A stretch of DNA of 60,133 bases from Streptomyces soli (GTDB lineage: Bacteria > Actinomycetota > Actinomycetes > Streptomycetales > Streptomycetaceae), in NCBI RefSeq assembly GCF_003999195.1, contig NZ_RJVR01000336.1:1-60133 (forward strand), in the 5' to 3' direction. Position numbers and translations under genes: made by a program. The notes under the pieces are model-generated. The model was not told where the DNA came from and did not search any database. It saw only the letters and a list, made by a program, of their open reading frames with translations. Every line of letters begins with the position of its first letter. Positions within the stretch are counted from its first letter, which is position 1. Positions 8,274 through 16,135 of this stretch are shown here, one piece after another.

Positions 8274-8993
8274 CTACGCCCTGGCGAAGCCGTCGAGCAC
8301 GCGGGTCAGGGCTCGCTCGAAGAATGCGTCGTAGTCGATGGGGCCGGGGTCCTCCATGAAGGCCGCGGCCAGGTGCGGGTAGTCGCCGCCCGCGACGACC
8401 TGGCCCAGATAGGCGCCCCGGGCCGCCAGCTCCGCGCCGGGCGGGTAGGGGGACGTACGCTCGCGCTCGGCCATGGCGACCTCGTTGCGCACGTACGTGG
8501 TGACGATGCCGTTGAGCATCGCGATGAGTTCCATCTTGGTGCCGTAGGGGACGTCGAGCCCGTCGAGCGCGGCCAGGCCCCACTCCAGGTACCGCAGCAC
8601 GTTCGGTGTGAAGCCGAAGACGGGCGACATGAGCGCCGGGAGCCATGGATGCCGGTGCATCAGCTCACGCCCCTGCCGGGCCAGCAGGAGCATGTCGGCA
8701 CGCCAGTCACCGGAGGGCGCCGCGGGCAGGTCGTGTTCGGCGCTGACGGCGTCGACCATCAGCTCGTAGAGGTCCTCCTTGCGCGGCACGTAGTTGTAGA
8801 GCGACATCGTGGCGCAGCCGATCTCGGCGGCGACGCGTCGCATGGAGACCGCGTCGATGCCTTCCGCGTCGGCGATCCGCACGGCGGCGGCCGCGATCTC
8901 GGCGCGGCTGTGCGTGGGGCGGGGTCCCCGGCCTGCGCGTTCGGGGCGCGCCCAGATCACCTCGGGTCCGGCGGAACGGCCGCTGGCTGACAT
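8274..8993 (-). CDS. TetR-family regulator of the DrrAB-type exporter
   Basis: A 239-residue TetR repressor. The helix-turn-helix is near residues 30-75: SRAEIAAAAVRIADAEG, then VSMRRVAAEIGCATMSLYNYV, the recognition helix, and PRKEDLYELMVDAV. The C-terminal ligand domain, with DMLLLARQGRELMHRHPWLPAL, is of the TetR_C_1 type common in drug-efflux regulators. The gene diverges from the ABC exporter genes, and two copies of a TACGTAC-N3-GTACRTA palindrome lie between and just inside the exporter gene. It probably represses both itself and the exporter, and releases DNA on binding a toxic compound. The ligand is unknown. Confidence 0.92.
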   Translation of the reverse strand: MSASGRSAGPEVIWARPERAGRGPRPTHSRAEIAAAAVRIADAEGIDAVSMRRVAAEIGCATMSLYNYVPRKEDLYELMVDAVSAEHDLPAAPSGDWRADMLLLARQGRELMHRHPWLPALMSPVFGFTPNVLRYLEWGLAALDGLDVPYGTKMELIAMLNGIVTTYVRNEVAMAERERTSPYPPGAELAARGAYLGQVVAGGDYPHLAAAFMEDPGPIDYDAFFERALTRVLDGFARA

Positions 8994-9021
8994 TGATCAT
9001 CACCTCGCCCACCATCGTAGT

Positions 9022-9038
9022 TACGTACGGCGTACGTA
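9022..9038. promoter_or_regulatory. Operator 1, TetR/DrrA intergenic
   Basis: Perfect 17-bp palindrome TACGTACGGCGTACGTA, two 7-bp arms around GGC. It sits 28 bases upstream of the TetR start and 19 bases before the drrA-like ATG, where it would block both promoters. Assigned to the TetR product encoded next to it. Confidence 0.85.
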
Positions 9039-9056
9039 GTGCGCTATGGTCATCCC

Positions 9057-10007
9057 ATGACAACTACGTACGCTGTACATAGTGAAGGGCTGGAGAAGCG
9101 TTTCGGCGAGGTTCACGCCCTTCGTGGCCTCGACCTCGCCGTCCCCGAGGGCACCATCTGTGCTCTGCTCGGCCCGAACGGCGCCGGCAAGAGCACCGCC
9201 GTGCGCCTCCTGACGACCCTCATCACGCCGGACGGCGGCACCGCGCGCGTCGCGGGTCACGACGTGGCCAAGGACCCGGCGGCGGTGCGTCGGGTGATCG
9301 GGGTCACCGGGCAGGACGCGTCGGTGGACGGTGATCTGTCCGGGCGGGAGAATCTGCGGCTGTTCGCCCGGTTGCAGCGCCTGCGGGGGGCGGAGGGGCG
9401 GGCCCGCGCGGACGAACTCCTCGCCGAATTCGGCCTGGTGGACGCCGCCGACCGCCCGGTGCGGACGTACTCCGGCGGCATGCGGCGCCGGCTGGACCTC
9501 GCCGCGAGCCTGCTCATCCGGCCCCGGGTGCTGTTCCTCGACGAGCCGACGACCGGGCTCGACCCGGCCAGCCGTAACCGGATCTGGGAGGCCGTACGGC
9601 GCCTCGCCGACCGGGGCACCACCGTGCTGCTCACCACGCAGTACCTGGAGGAGGCGGACCGCCTGGCCGGCCACGTCGTGCTCATCGACGACGGCCGCGC
9701 GAGCGTCACAGGCACTCCGGCCGAGCTGAAGGCCCGGATCGGCCGCTACGCGGAAGCGGTGGTCGCGGAGGACGCGGCGCTGCCGGCCGCCGCCATGGTG
9801 CTGGGACAGCTGGCGGGTGCGGAGGCCGTACTCGACCCCGCCCGTCGCGCGGCTGGGGCGGTCACGACCGATCCGACGCTCACTTTGCCCCGCATCGTCC
9901 GTGAGCTGGACGCGGCGGGCATCCCGGTGGTGGACGCGACACTGCGGCCGCCGACCCTCGACGAGGTGTTCCTGCGCCTCACGGCACCGAAGGAGCTTGT
10001 GGCATGA
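9057..10007 (+). CDS. drrA-like: DrrA-family daunorubicin-type ABC exporter ATPase
   Basis: A 316-residue ATPase of the DrrA drug-resistance group. Walker A is GPNGAGKST, the Q-loop lies at VTGQDASVDGDL, the signature is YSGGMRRRLDLAASL, Walker B is VLFLDEPTTGLDP, and the switch region follows. The C-terminal extension beyond residue 220 (ELKARIGRY ... PPTLDEVFLRLT) is the usual DrrA tail that contacts the permease. I start at ATG 9057. There is no convincing ribosome binding site before it, so a leaderless transcript is possible. The second TetR operator lies inside codons 3-9. The stop overlaps the permease start (ATGA). Together the pair should export a hydrophobic drug or metabolite. Confidence 0.93.
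   Translation: MTTTYAVHSEGLEKRFGEVHALRGLDLAVPEGTICALLGPNGAGKSTAVRLLTTLITPDGGTARVAGHDVAKDPAAVRRVIGVTGQDASVDGDLSGRENLRLFARLQRLRGAEGRARADELLAEFGLVDAADRPVRTYSGGMRRRLDLAASLLIRPRVLFLDEPTTGLDPASRNRIWEAVRRLADRGTTVLLTTQYLEEADRLAGHVVLIDDGRASVTGTPAELKARIGRYAEAVVAEDAALPAAAMVLGQLAGAEAVLDPARRAAGAVTTDPTLTLPRIVRELDAAGIPVVDATLRPPTLDEVFLRLTAPKELVA
9065..9081. promoter_or_regulatory. Operator 2, inside first codons of drrA-like gene
   Basis: TACGTACGCTGTACATA is a near-perfect copy of the palindrome at 9022-9038, with arms TACGTAC and GTACATA and a 3-base centre. Its centre is 43 bases (about four helical turns) from the first copy. It lies within the coding sequence just after the start codon, suggesting a roadblock or cooperative repression. 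Confidence 0.75.
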
Positions 10008-10843
10008 CCATCATCGCGTATGACGAATCAAAAGGGGCGCGCGTAGCGCTCGCTGGAAGGGCGGTGGTGGGAGACGGGTGGGCCATGTTCGGCCGCCATC
10101 TGCAGCGTCTGCGGCGCGCGCCAGGCCTGTTCATCCTGACCCAGAGCATGCCGGTGACGATGCTGCTCTTCTTCGGGTACGTCTTCGGCAGTGCCGTCGC
10201 CCTCGCGGGCGGGGCGGACTACCGGGCGTATCTCGTGCCGGGGCTGTTGGTCGCCACGGCGGCCAACGGCATCATGGCCGGCATGTTCCAGGCGGCGGCG
10301 GACAACCACCGCGGCGTCATGGACCGCTTCCGTACGCTGCCGATGAGCAGGGCCGCGGTCCCGATCGGGCAGGCGGCCTCCGAAGTGGCGCAGGCGGCCA
10401 TCGGACTGGTCCCGCTGGCGGCGGTCGGCTACGCGGTGGGCTGGCGGATCGAGGGCGGCTTCGGGCCCGCCGTGGGCGCGTTCGGGCTTCTGCTGCTGTT
10501 CCGGCTGGCCACGGCCTGGGTGGGGATCTGGCTGGGCCTTGCGGCGAAGAGTGAGGAGGCGGCGGGCCAGTTGGGCGGTGCCACGTTCATGCTGCCGATG
10601 CTGTCGGGGGCGTACATCCCGACGGCCGGGATGACCGGCTGGCTGCGTACGGTCGCCGAGTGGAATCCGATCAGCGCGGTGAGCGCGGCCTGCCGTGAGC
10701 TGTTCGGCAACGAGACGGCCGTCACGGCGGGTGCGGCGTGGCCGGTGGCGCATCCGGTGGTGGCGTCGGTGGGGTGGTCGTTGCTGCTGATGGCGGTGTG
10801 TGTGCCGCTGGCGGTACGTCGTTACGACAAATCGACAAAGTGA
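10004..10843 (+). CDS. drrB-like: DrrB-family ABC-2 type permease
   Basis: A 279-residue ABC-2 permease. About six membrane helices are visible, for example MPVTMLLFFGYVFGSAVALAG, YLVPGLLVATAANGIMAGMF, AAIGLVPLAAVGYAVGW, AVGAFGLLLLFRLATAWVGI and VVASVGWSLLLMAVCVPLAV. The cytoplasmic coupling segment DNHRGVMDRFRTLPMSRAAV and the PMLSGAYIPTAGMTGWLRTVAEWNPIS region (given in part as PMLSGAYIPTAGMTGW) are typical DrrB signatures. The start overlaps the ATPase stop by ATGA, so the two are coupled. It forms the membrane channel of the exporter. An inverted-repeat element lies 2 bases after its stop. Confidence 0.92.
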   Translation: MTIIAYDESKGARVALAGRAVVGDGWAMFGRHLQRLRRAPGLFILTQSMPVTMLLFFGYVFGSAVALAGGADYRAYLVPGLLVATAANGIMAGMFQAAADNHRGVMDRFRTLPMSRAAVPIGQAASEVAQAAIGLVPLAAVGYAVGWRIEGGFGPAVGAFGLLLLFRLATAWVGIWLGLAAKSEEAAGQLGGATFMLPMLSGAYIPTAGMTGWLRTVAEWNPISAVSAACRELFGNETAVTAGAAWPVAHPVVASVGWSLLLMAVCVPLAVRRYDKSTK

Positions 10844-10845
10844 CA

Positions 10846-10917
10846 GGTCCGGACGATCGCACTGACGCGCCGAGGGGTGGCACGGCGCGGTGCCGGGACA
10901 GTGCGGTCTTCCGGACC
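10846..10917. repeat. 72-bp inverted repeat after drrB-like gene
   Basis: GGTCCGGACGATCGCACTG (10846-10864) pairs with CAGTGCGGTCTTCCGGACC (10899-10917), 17 of 19 positions complementary. It begins two bases after the permease stop and may act as a terminator. The arm shares the 12-mer GTCCGGACGATC with the inverted-repeat element at 48452-48565, so it may be a shortened member of that family. Confidence 0.6.
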
Positions 10918-10934
10918 CGTCAGGAACCGATGGC

Positions 10935-11198
10935 TCAGCCGCGGCTGCCGAACAGCGAACGGCGCAGCCGTCGCAACGGTGCGAAGAGCGAGACGCGGGC
11001 ACCACGGCTGGCCTTGGTGCGCGAGTGGTCGCGAGCGGTCAACTCGCGCATCAGCAGCGTGGCTTCCTCCGTCTCGCGTTGCGGCAGGGCAGGGCCCGCC
11101 AGTATCGCGAGATGGCGGTCGACGCGCGCGCTGGACGCGCTGCTTCCGCAGTTGATGGCAGGCACGCGCGGCCTGCTCCGCATTGCTATCTGATCCAT
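10935..11198 (-). CDS. Small conserved hypothetical protein
   Basis: An 87-residue basic protein of unknown function. It has a Cys/Ser segment AINCGSSASSARVDRHLAIL, an acidic patch PQRETEEATLLMRELTARD, and a strongly basic end RVSLFAPLRRLRRSLFGSRG. The ATG at 11198 has GGGGAGTG immediately upstream, making it a better start than the in-frame codon at 11231. The basic amphipathic tail could bind membrane or nucleic acid, but nothing in the sequence settles this. It converges with the drrB-like gene across the inverted repeat at 10846-10917. Confidence 0.6.
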   Translation of the reverse strand: MDQIAMRSRPRVPAINCGSSASSARVDRHLAILAGPALPQRETEEATLLMRELTARDHSRTKASRGARVSLFAPLRRLRRSLFGSRG

Positions 11199-11337
11199 GA
11201 CACTCCCCACCCGTTCGAGGGCACCCGGCACCGGGCAGGGTAACCCTATCGCCTGGCCGCGTCACCCGCGCATCCCCTGCCCCGGATTCACCTCTGAGTC
11301 AAGGCCGTTGACGCGACAGTGCCCGTTTCCCACACGG

Positions 11338-11766
11338 TCAGGGGGAGTTGGGCGACGGGGTTCGTGGTAGCCGCTGAGATCCGCCATCCGGCTCAACAGT
11401 CACCGCAAATGCCGTGGAACGGTCATTCAGTGCGGTAGCGACCAGCGGACTGCCGTTCGACGGCGGAAGGCCCACCGATCGAACGGAGGCCGGGTCGCCG
11501 CCCATCAGCCACAGCTGATAGACCCGCCCGGCCGGCGCCGACGGCAGCCCGTGGGTGGTCACCACCGCCCGGTGCAGCGAGTTCGACACCACGGCGGTGA
11601 TGCCGCGGCCCTGGCTGTCGCTGCCGCTCCTGGCCGTGGCGTCGGGGGCGGCGAGCACCTGGTTGACGGCGGCCGTCGCGTCGCGCTCCCGGCCAAGCTG
11701 GGCGTCCGTACGTACGAACAGCACGCCCAGGACCACAGCCGCGGCCCGACGGAACGCGGCCGCCAC
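11338..11766 (-). pseudogene. Anti-sigma factor (RskA C-terminal domain) remnant
   Basis: Matches the extracytoplasmic RskA-type C-terminal domain of anti-sigma factors: DATAAVNQVLAAPDATARSG, VVSNSLHRAVVTTHGLPSAP, GRVYQLWLMGGDPASVRSVG, then VTVEPDGGSQ. The first few residues (AAAVVLGVLFV) look like the end of the membrane helix. The cytoplasmic zinc-binding anti-sigma domain that should precede it is absent, and no sigma factor gene is next to it. The final residues after EPDGGSQ also depart from the family. The broken 5' end lies near 11766 and faces the broken 5' end of a second remnant beginning near 11800, so a deletion probably removed both gene starts. Confidence 0.7.
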
Positions 11767-11799
11767 CGCCGTCAGCCGGATCCGGGGCTTGGCCCGCGA

Positions 11800-12047
11800 C
11801 CTCGGGCGTGTCGCGGTGGCGGCCGTTCCTGCTGGTGCTGGCGTACGGCGCGGGGCTGGCGCTGACGCTGACGGCGGCGGGCTTCGCCGTCGTACGGCTC
11901 GGAAAGCTGGCCGGCCGGGTCAAGGTCCGGCGCGGCGGCCGGCTCCTCGCACTCGCGCACCGCGTGGCACCGGTGGGGACGGCGGTCGTGGTCTTCGCGC
12001 TGGGCTGCGGGCTCGTCCTCAGGGGCGCGGCGGCGACGCTGGGTTGA
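11800..12047 (+). pseudogene. Nickel/cobalt transporter-type membrane protein, C-terminal remnant
   Basis: About 79 residues from an ATG at 11808 that match only the last part of NicO/RcnA-type or related metal permeases: FLLVLAYGAGLALTLTAAGF, then RLGKLAGRV, then RVAPVGTAVVVFALGCGLVL. Two membrane helices are visible. The missing N-terminal part would hold the His-rich metal-selecting helices. It is head to head with the truncated anti-sigma gene 30-40 bases away. An intact Ni/Co permease of another type exists at 45579-46688. The family assignment is moderately sure; truncation is clear. Confidence 0.6.
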
Positions 12048-12126
12048 GGGAGATATGTGACTGAAAGGGCCGTTGAGGGGGAAAGTTCGGTCATGCTGGG
12101 CGGCGACGCGATGGGGGGTTCGTCTG

Positions 12127-13635
12127 ATGTCGACTCGGATGGTGGCGGGACGCTACCGGCTGCTCGGCGAGTTGGGCCGCGGCGGCATGGGCGTGGTGTG
12201 GCGCGCCCGCGACGAGGTGCTGGGCCGCGAGGTCGCCATCAAGGAGGTACGCGCCCCGGACGGCCTCGACGACCACGAAGTCCGCCGCCTCTACGCCCGG
12301 CTCGAAGTGGAGGGCCGCGCCGCCGCCCGGGTCGACCACCCCAACGTGATCACCGTCTACGACGTGGCGATGGCCCAGGGCAGCCCCTGGATCGTCATGG
12401 AACTCGTGCGCGGTCTCTCCCTCTCCGACATCCTCGACGCGGACGGCGCCCTTACCCCGCGCCGCGCCGCCGAGATCAGCGGCCGCGTGCTCGCCGCGCT
12501 GCGCGTCGCCCACGAACGGGGTGTGCTGCACCGCGACGTGAAGCCCGGCAACGTACTCATCGGCAACGACGGCCGCATCGTGCTCACCGACTTCGGAATC
12601 GCCGTCATCGAGGGCACCTCGGCCCTCACCCGCACCGGTGAAGTCGTCGGCTCGCCCGAATACCTCGCCCCCGAGCGCGCCCTCGGCCGCCCCACCGGCC
12701 CCGAGTCCGACCTCTGGTCCCTCGGCGTGCTGCTGTACGTCGCCGTGGAAGGCGGTTCGCCCTTCCGCCGCGACACCGCCCTCAACACCCTGCGCGCCGT
12801 CGTCGACGAACCCCTTCCCGAGCCGCGCCACGCCGGCCCCCTCGCGCCGGTCATCGCGGGCCTGCTCCGCAAGGAGCCGGCCGAGCGGATGACCGGCCCT
12901 GACGCCCAGCGCCTCCTCGACGCGGCGGCTGCCGGCCGGCGCTCCTACCCCCCCACTGTGGCCCTGCCGCCGAGCCCGCCCCCGGCGCCGCTGGCCTCCA
13001 CCACCGTCGCCATGGACGCCGCCGCCCCGCCACGGCCCCGCCGGGCCGCCCTTGCCGTGGCCGCCGGCATCCTCGCCCTCGCCCTTGCCCTCGCCGCCGC
13101 CGGCCTCACCTGGGCCCTCCTCCGGGACAACACAAGCGGCGCCTCCTCCGCGAACGCCCCTTCCTCCGCCGCTCCCACCACCAGCGCCCCCACTACTACG
13201 AGTCCCACCACCTCTGCCTCACCCCGCACCATCCCACCCCCCGCCCTCCACCTCACCGTCCTCGTCTCCGCCACCCGCGACACCTACACCGGCCCCTGCC
13301 CGCCCCCCGACTCAGCCGCCCCCTCCTTCACCGCCGTCATCACCGTCAGCCGCACCCCCGCCACCGTCACCTATCGCTGGCATACCAACCTCTCCACCAC
13401 CTCCGACCCCGCCTGGAAAACCGCCCATTTCGCCGCCGGCGACCCCACATCCCGCACTATCACCCACACCGAGCTCTCCTCCCCGGCTGACTACAACCCC
13501 TCCACGGACTGGATCGCCGTCGACGTCAAGCAACCTCTGACGTTGCAGTCCAACCACGTCCCCTTCACCGTCACTTGCGAGTCCCCGTCCCCCTCCCCCA
13601 GCGCGAGCAGCCCGTCCGCCTCGCCAACGGCCTGA
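12127..13635 (+). CDS. Membrane-anchored Ser/Thr protein kinase (PknB-like)
   Basis: A 502-residue Hanks-type kinase. Kinase domain about residues 8-265: glycine loop LGRGGMGVVWRARD, catalytic Lys in EVAIKEV, HRDVKPGNVLI with catalytic Asp, DFGIAVIEG, and activation-loop end GSPEYLAPE. A basic PRPRRAAL precedes a single membrane helix (AVAAGILALALALAAAGLTWALL, near 310-332). A Ser/Thr/Pro linker follows, then an extracellular domain (about residues 370-480) ending in a Ser-Pro tail. There are no PASTA repeats; the outside domain is of unknown type, with two cysteines (TGPCPPP, VTCES). ATG 12127 has a GGGGGG run at 12113-12118. Candidate sensor of an external signal. Targets not evident. Confidence 0.92.
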   Translation: MSTRMVAGRYRLLGELGRGGMGVVWRARDEVLGREVAIKEVRAPDGLDDHEVRRLYARLEVEGRAAARVDHPNVITVYDVAMAQGSPWIVMELVRGLSLSDILDADGALTPRRAAEISGRVLAALRVAHERGVLHRDVKPGNVLIGNDGRIVLTDFGIAVIEGTSALTRTGEVVGSPEYLAPERALGRPTGPESDLWSLGVLLYVAVEGGSPFRRDTALNTLRAVVDEPLPEPRHAGPLAPVIAGLLRKEPAERMTGPDAQRLLDAAAAGRRSYPPTVALPPSPPPAPLASTTVAMDAAAPPRPRRAALAVAAGILALALALAAAGLTWALLRDNTSGASSANAPSSAAPTTSAPTTTSPTTSASPRTIPPPALHLTVLVSATRDTYTGPCPPPDSAAPSFTAVITVSRTPATVTYRWHTNLSTTSDPAWKTAHFAAGDPTSRTITHTELSSPADYNPSTDWIAVDVKQPLTLQSNHVPFTVTCESPSPSPSASSPSASPTA

Positions 13636-13976
13636 CTCCTCTTGTTCCGCGTCACCGTTCCGCCCCTGCCGGGTGGTTGGTTGCGGGCCGTTGGCGGCTG
13701 CGGGCTCGTGGGGCGGGTTTTTTCCTCCACCCAGCCCCTTCCCGAAAACACAGGGGCGCTGCCCCTGGACCCCGGAGGTGCGTTGTCGGGTGTGGGTCCG
13801 TGGTCGGGTTGTGCCAGCCCGTTCCTCCCCCGGACTTCGTCCGGTGGGGGTCCCCCAGCCTTCGGCCGGGGGACCCCCACCCAGCCGCCAGGCTGGGGGA
13901 GGACCCCCACCCAAACGAAGGTTTGGGGGAGAGCCCGGTTTCGGGACGGGGCGGGGTGGGGGAGGAACCCCTGCGG
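13636..13976. repeat. Noncoding region with CCCCCAGCC-type hairpin repeats
   Basis: About 340 bases with no gene. From 13838 to 13945 there are three stacked imperfect palindromes of the CCCCCAGCC/GGCTGGGGG type, e.g. CCCCCAGCCTTCGGCCGGGG and CCAGCCGCCAGGCTGGGGG. The same words recur in the inverted-repeat elements at 34.2, 38.3 and 48.5 kb. The 13745-13780 stretch (GGGGCGCTGCCCCTGGACCCC in part) is another palindrome. It lies between convergent genes (kinase and hmgA) and may terminate both. Confidence 0.6.
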
Positions 13977-15281
13977 TCAGGCGCGGAAGTGCCGCTCCAG
14001 GCCGTCCCAGACGGCGTCGTAGCCGGGCTGGAGGTGCGCCGCGCTCATCGCGTAAGCGGTCGGCACGACCGGCCACCGCGTCTCGAACATGAAAGCCAGC
14101 CCGTCATCAACCTTCTGCGGACGCAGTTCCGCCGCGCTCGCCCTGTCGAAGGTCGCCCGGTCCGGGCCGTGCGCGGACATCATGTTGTGCAGGGAGGCCC
14201 CGCCGGGGACGAAGCCCTCGGCCTTCGCGTCGTACGCGCCCTCGATGAGGCCCATGAACTCGGTCATCACATTCCGGTGGAAGTACGGCGGCCGGAAGGT
14301 GTCCTCGCCGACCAGCCAGCGCGGGGCGAAGACGACGAAGTCGGCGTCGGGGGCAGCGAGCACGGTGTAGATGGACGGGTCGGGGTGGTCGTAGCTGACC
14401 GTACCGAGGACATTGAAGCGGCGCAGGTCGTAGACGTAAGGCACATGCGTGCCGTGCCAGGCGACGACGTCCAGCGGGGAGTGGTCAAAAGTGGCCGCCC
14501 ACAGGTTGCCGCCGAACTTGTTGATGACCTCGACCGGCTCGTCCCGGTCCTCGTACGCGGCGACGGGGGCGAGGAAGTCCCGTGGGTTCGCAAGACCGTT
14601 GGCGCCGATGGTGCCGAGGTCGGGCAGCCGGAATGGTTGTCCGTAGTTCTCGCAGATGTAGCCGCGGGCGGTGTCCTGGCGGAGCTCGACGCGGAAGCGG
14701 AGACCGCGCGGGACGAGGGCGACGTGGCCGGGCTGGACGCCGAGGAGGCCCAGTTCGGTGCGGAGCAGGAGCGCGCCGTGCTCGGGGACGATCAGCAGTT
14801 CGCCGTCGGAGGAGGAGAAGACCCGGTCGTCCATGGAGCGGTTGGCGGCGTACCAGTGGATGCCGATGCCCTCGCGGCGCAGGACGTCGCCGTTGCCGCC
14901 GACGGTGACCAGGCCGTCGACGAAGTCGGTGCCGGTGTCGGTGCCGGGCAGCGGGAGCGGGCCCCAGCGCAGCCGGTTGGGGTCGGGCTCGGTGTCGCGG
15001 AAGGGGGCGCTGCGCAGCTGCCCGTTGGCGGTGCGGAGGAAGGGCGGGTGGGCGGCGGAGGGCCGGATCCGGTAGAGCCAGGTGCGGCGGCCGAGGTGGC
15101 GGACCTCGGTGAAGCCGGTGCCGCTGAGCTGCTCGGCGTACAGGCCGAGCGGGGCCCGCTGCGGCGAGTTGCGGCCCACCGGGAGGGCGCCCGGCACGGC
15201 CTCGCTGACGTGCTCGTTCCCGAAGCCGGGGGAGTACGCGAGGTCCTTGCTGTCGGTGCCGCTGTCGGTGCCGTCGCTCAT
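13977..15281 (-). CDS. hmgA: Homogentisate 1,2-dioxygenase
   Basis: A 434-residue Fe(II) ring-cleavage dioxygenase that opens homogentisate to maleylacetoacetate in tyrosine and phenylalanine breakdown. It starts with the family signature LAYSPGFGNEHVSEAVPGALP in part (YSPGFGNEH). GIGIHWYAANRSMDD and FDHSPLDVVAWHGTHVPYVYD follow. The iron-site region is PPYFHRNVMTEFMGLIEG (His and Glu ligands), with the third ligand in SLHNMMSAHGPD. Length is normal. ATG 15281 has GGGAGCG upstream; a longer in-frame start at 15332 would run into the operator. Fumarylacetoacetase and hydroxyphenylpyruvate dioxygenase are not in the window. It is divergent from a TetR gene with a 30-bp palindrome between them. 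Confidence 0.97.
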   Translation of the reverse strand: MSDGTDSGTDSKDLAYSPGFGNEHVSEAVPGALPVGRNSPQRAPLGLYAEQLSGTGFTEVRHLGRRTWLYRIRPSAAHPPFLRTANGQLRSAPFRDTEPDPNRLRWGPLPLPGTDTGTDFVDGLVTVGGNGDVLRREGIGIHWYAANRSMDDRVFSSSDGELLIVPEHGALLLRTELGLLGVQPGHVALVPRGLRFRVELRQDTARGYICENYGQPFRLPDLGTIGANGLANPRDFLAPVAAYEDRDEPVEVINKFGGNLWAATFDHSPLDVVAWHGTHVPYVYDLRRFNVLGTVSYDHPDPSIYTVLAAPDADFVVFAPRWLVGEDTFRPPYFHRNVMTEFMGLIEGAYDAKAEGFVPGGASLHNMMSAHGPDRATFDRASAAELRPQKVDDGLAFMFETRWPVVPTAYAMSAAHLQPGYDAVWDGLERHFRA

Positions 15282-15311
15282 CACACGCTCCCGCCGGTCG
15301 TGGGGGTCCGT

Positions 15312-15341
15312 CCCGTTCCAATGGTCGACCATGGGAACGGG
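15312..15341. promoter_or_regulatory. 30-bp palindromic operator, hmgA/TetR
   Basis: Left arm CCCGTTCCAATGGTC (15312-15326) and right arm GACCATGGGAACGGG (15327-15341) are complementary at 14 of 15 positions with no spacer. It lies 31 bases from the hmgA start and about 80 from the TetR start. The most likely binder is the divergent TetR protein. Confidence 0.8.
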
Positions 15342-15420
15342 CGGGGCGAGGCGTCAAGACCGAGGCCTGCGAATCCAGGAACCGGGAATCCGGGGAAGCC
15401 ATCGCACCCGGGACGGCATG

Positions 15421-16071
15421 ATGGGGCCCGTGCACGCCGCCTCCGGTCTCCGCCGCGCCCCTGTCCAGCGACGTAGCGCCGAGCGCCTGGGTCGCATCCT
15501 CGACGCCGCCGCGACGCTGCTGGACGAGGGCGGTTACGAGGAGCTGAGCACCCGCACCGTCGCCGCCCGCGCGGGTGTCCCGATCGGCTCCGTCTACCGC
15601 TTCTTCCCCAACAAGCGCGCCGTGGCCGACGCCCTGGCCCGCCGCAATCTCGACGAGTACGTCATCCGGGTCTCCGCCCGCCTCGCCGAGCCGGCTGCCG
15701 ACCCCGGCTGGCGGTCCGCGATCGACATCGTCATCGACGAGTACCTGGCCATGAAGCGCACCGTCCCCGGCTTCGCGCTCGTCGACTTCGGCATCCCCGT
15801 CCCCGATGCCCGGGGCGCCGCCAACGACCGGGTCGCCGACCGGCTGCGCGCCCTGCTCGCCGTCCACCTCGGCCTGGACCCCGGCGACCGGGGGCTCGCG
15901 CTCGTGTTCACCGTCGGCGTCGAGGCCGCCGACGCGCTGCTCCAGCTCGCCTTCCGTACGGACCCGGCCGGTGACCCGCTGGTCGTCGCCGAGACCAAGG
16001 CCCTGCTGCACGCCTACCTCGCCCGAACCCTGGACGGCGCCGGGACCGAGGCGGGGACGGCTGACGGCTGA
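15421..16071 (+). CDS. TetR-family regulator, likely hmgA repressor
   Basis: A 216-residue TetR protein. DNA-binding domain at about residues 18-65: RSAERLGRILDAAATLLDEGG, LSTRTVAARAGVPIGSVYRFF (helix-turn-helix), PNKRAVADALARRN. The C-terminal ligand domain is of the tetracyclin-repressor-like C-terminal type (VDEYLAMKRTVPGFALVDFG-like, seen here as IDEYLAMKRTVPGFALVDFG). Adjacent ATGs at 15418 and 15421 are both possible. It diverges from hmgA across a 30-bp palindrome, so it probably controls homogentisate breakdown, with an aromatic acid as ligand; that is inference from position. The following molybdopterin oxidoreductase, 64 bases downstream, has its own operator-like site. Confidence 0.88.
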   Translation: MGPVHAASGLRRAPVQRRSAERLGRILDAAATLLDEGGYEELSTRTVAARAGVPIGSVYRFFPNKRAVADALARRNLDEYVIRVSARLAEPAADPGWRSAIDIVIDEYLAMKRTVPGFALVDFGIPVPDARGAANDRVADRLRALLAVHLGLDPGDRGLALVFTVGVEAADALLQLAFRTDPAGDPLVVAETKALLHAYLARTLDGAGTEAGTADG

Positions 16072-16080
16072 CAGCATCCC

Positions 16081-16092
16081 TACCGGTCGGTA
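16081..16092. promoter_or_regulatory. TetR-type operator before molybdopterin oxidoreductase
   Basis: TACCGGTCGGTA is a palindrome with 5-bp arms, 44 bases before the ATG at 16136. Read on the other strand and extended by two bases each side it matches 14 of 16 bases of the perfect site CATACCGACCGGTATG at 32541-32556, which lies before a TetR gene. That regulator may therefore also act here. Confidence 0.55.
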
Positions 16093-16135
16093 TGGTGGGT
16101 TCCGATTGCTGGAAGCGTCACCCCCGGGAGGGCCG

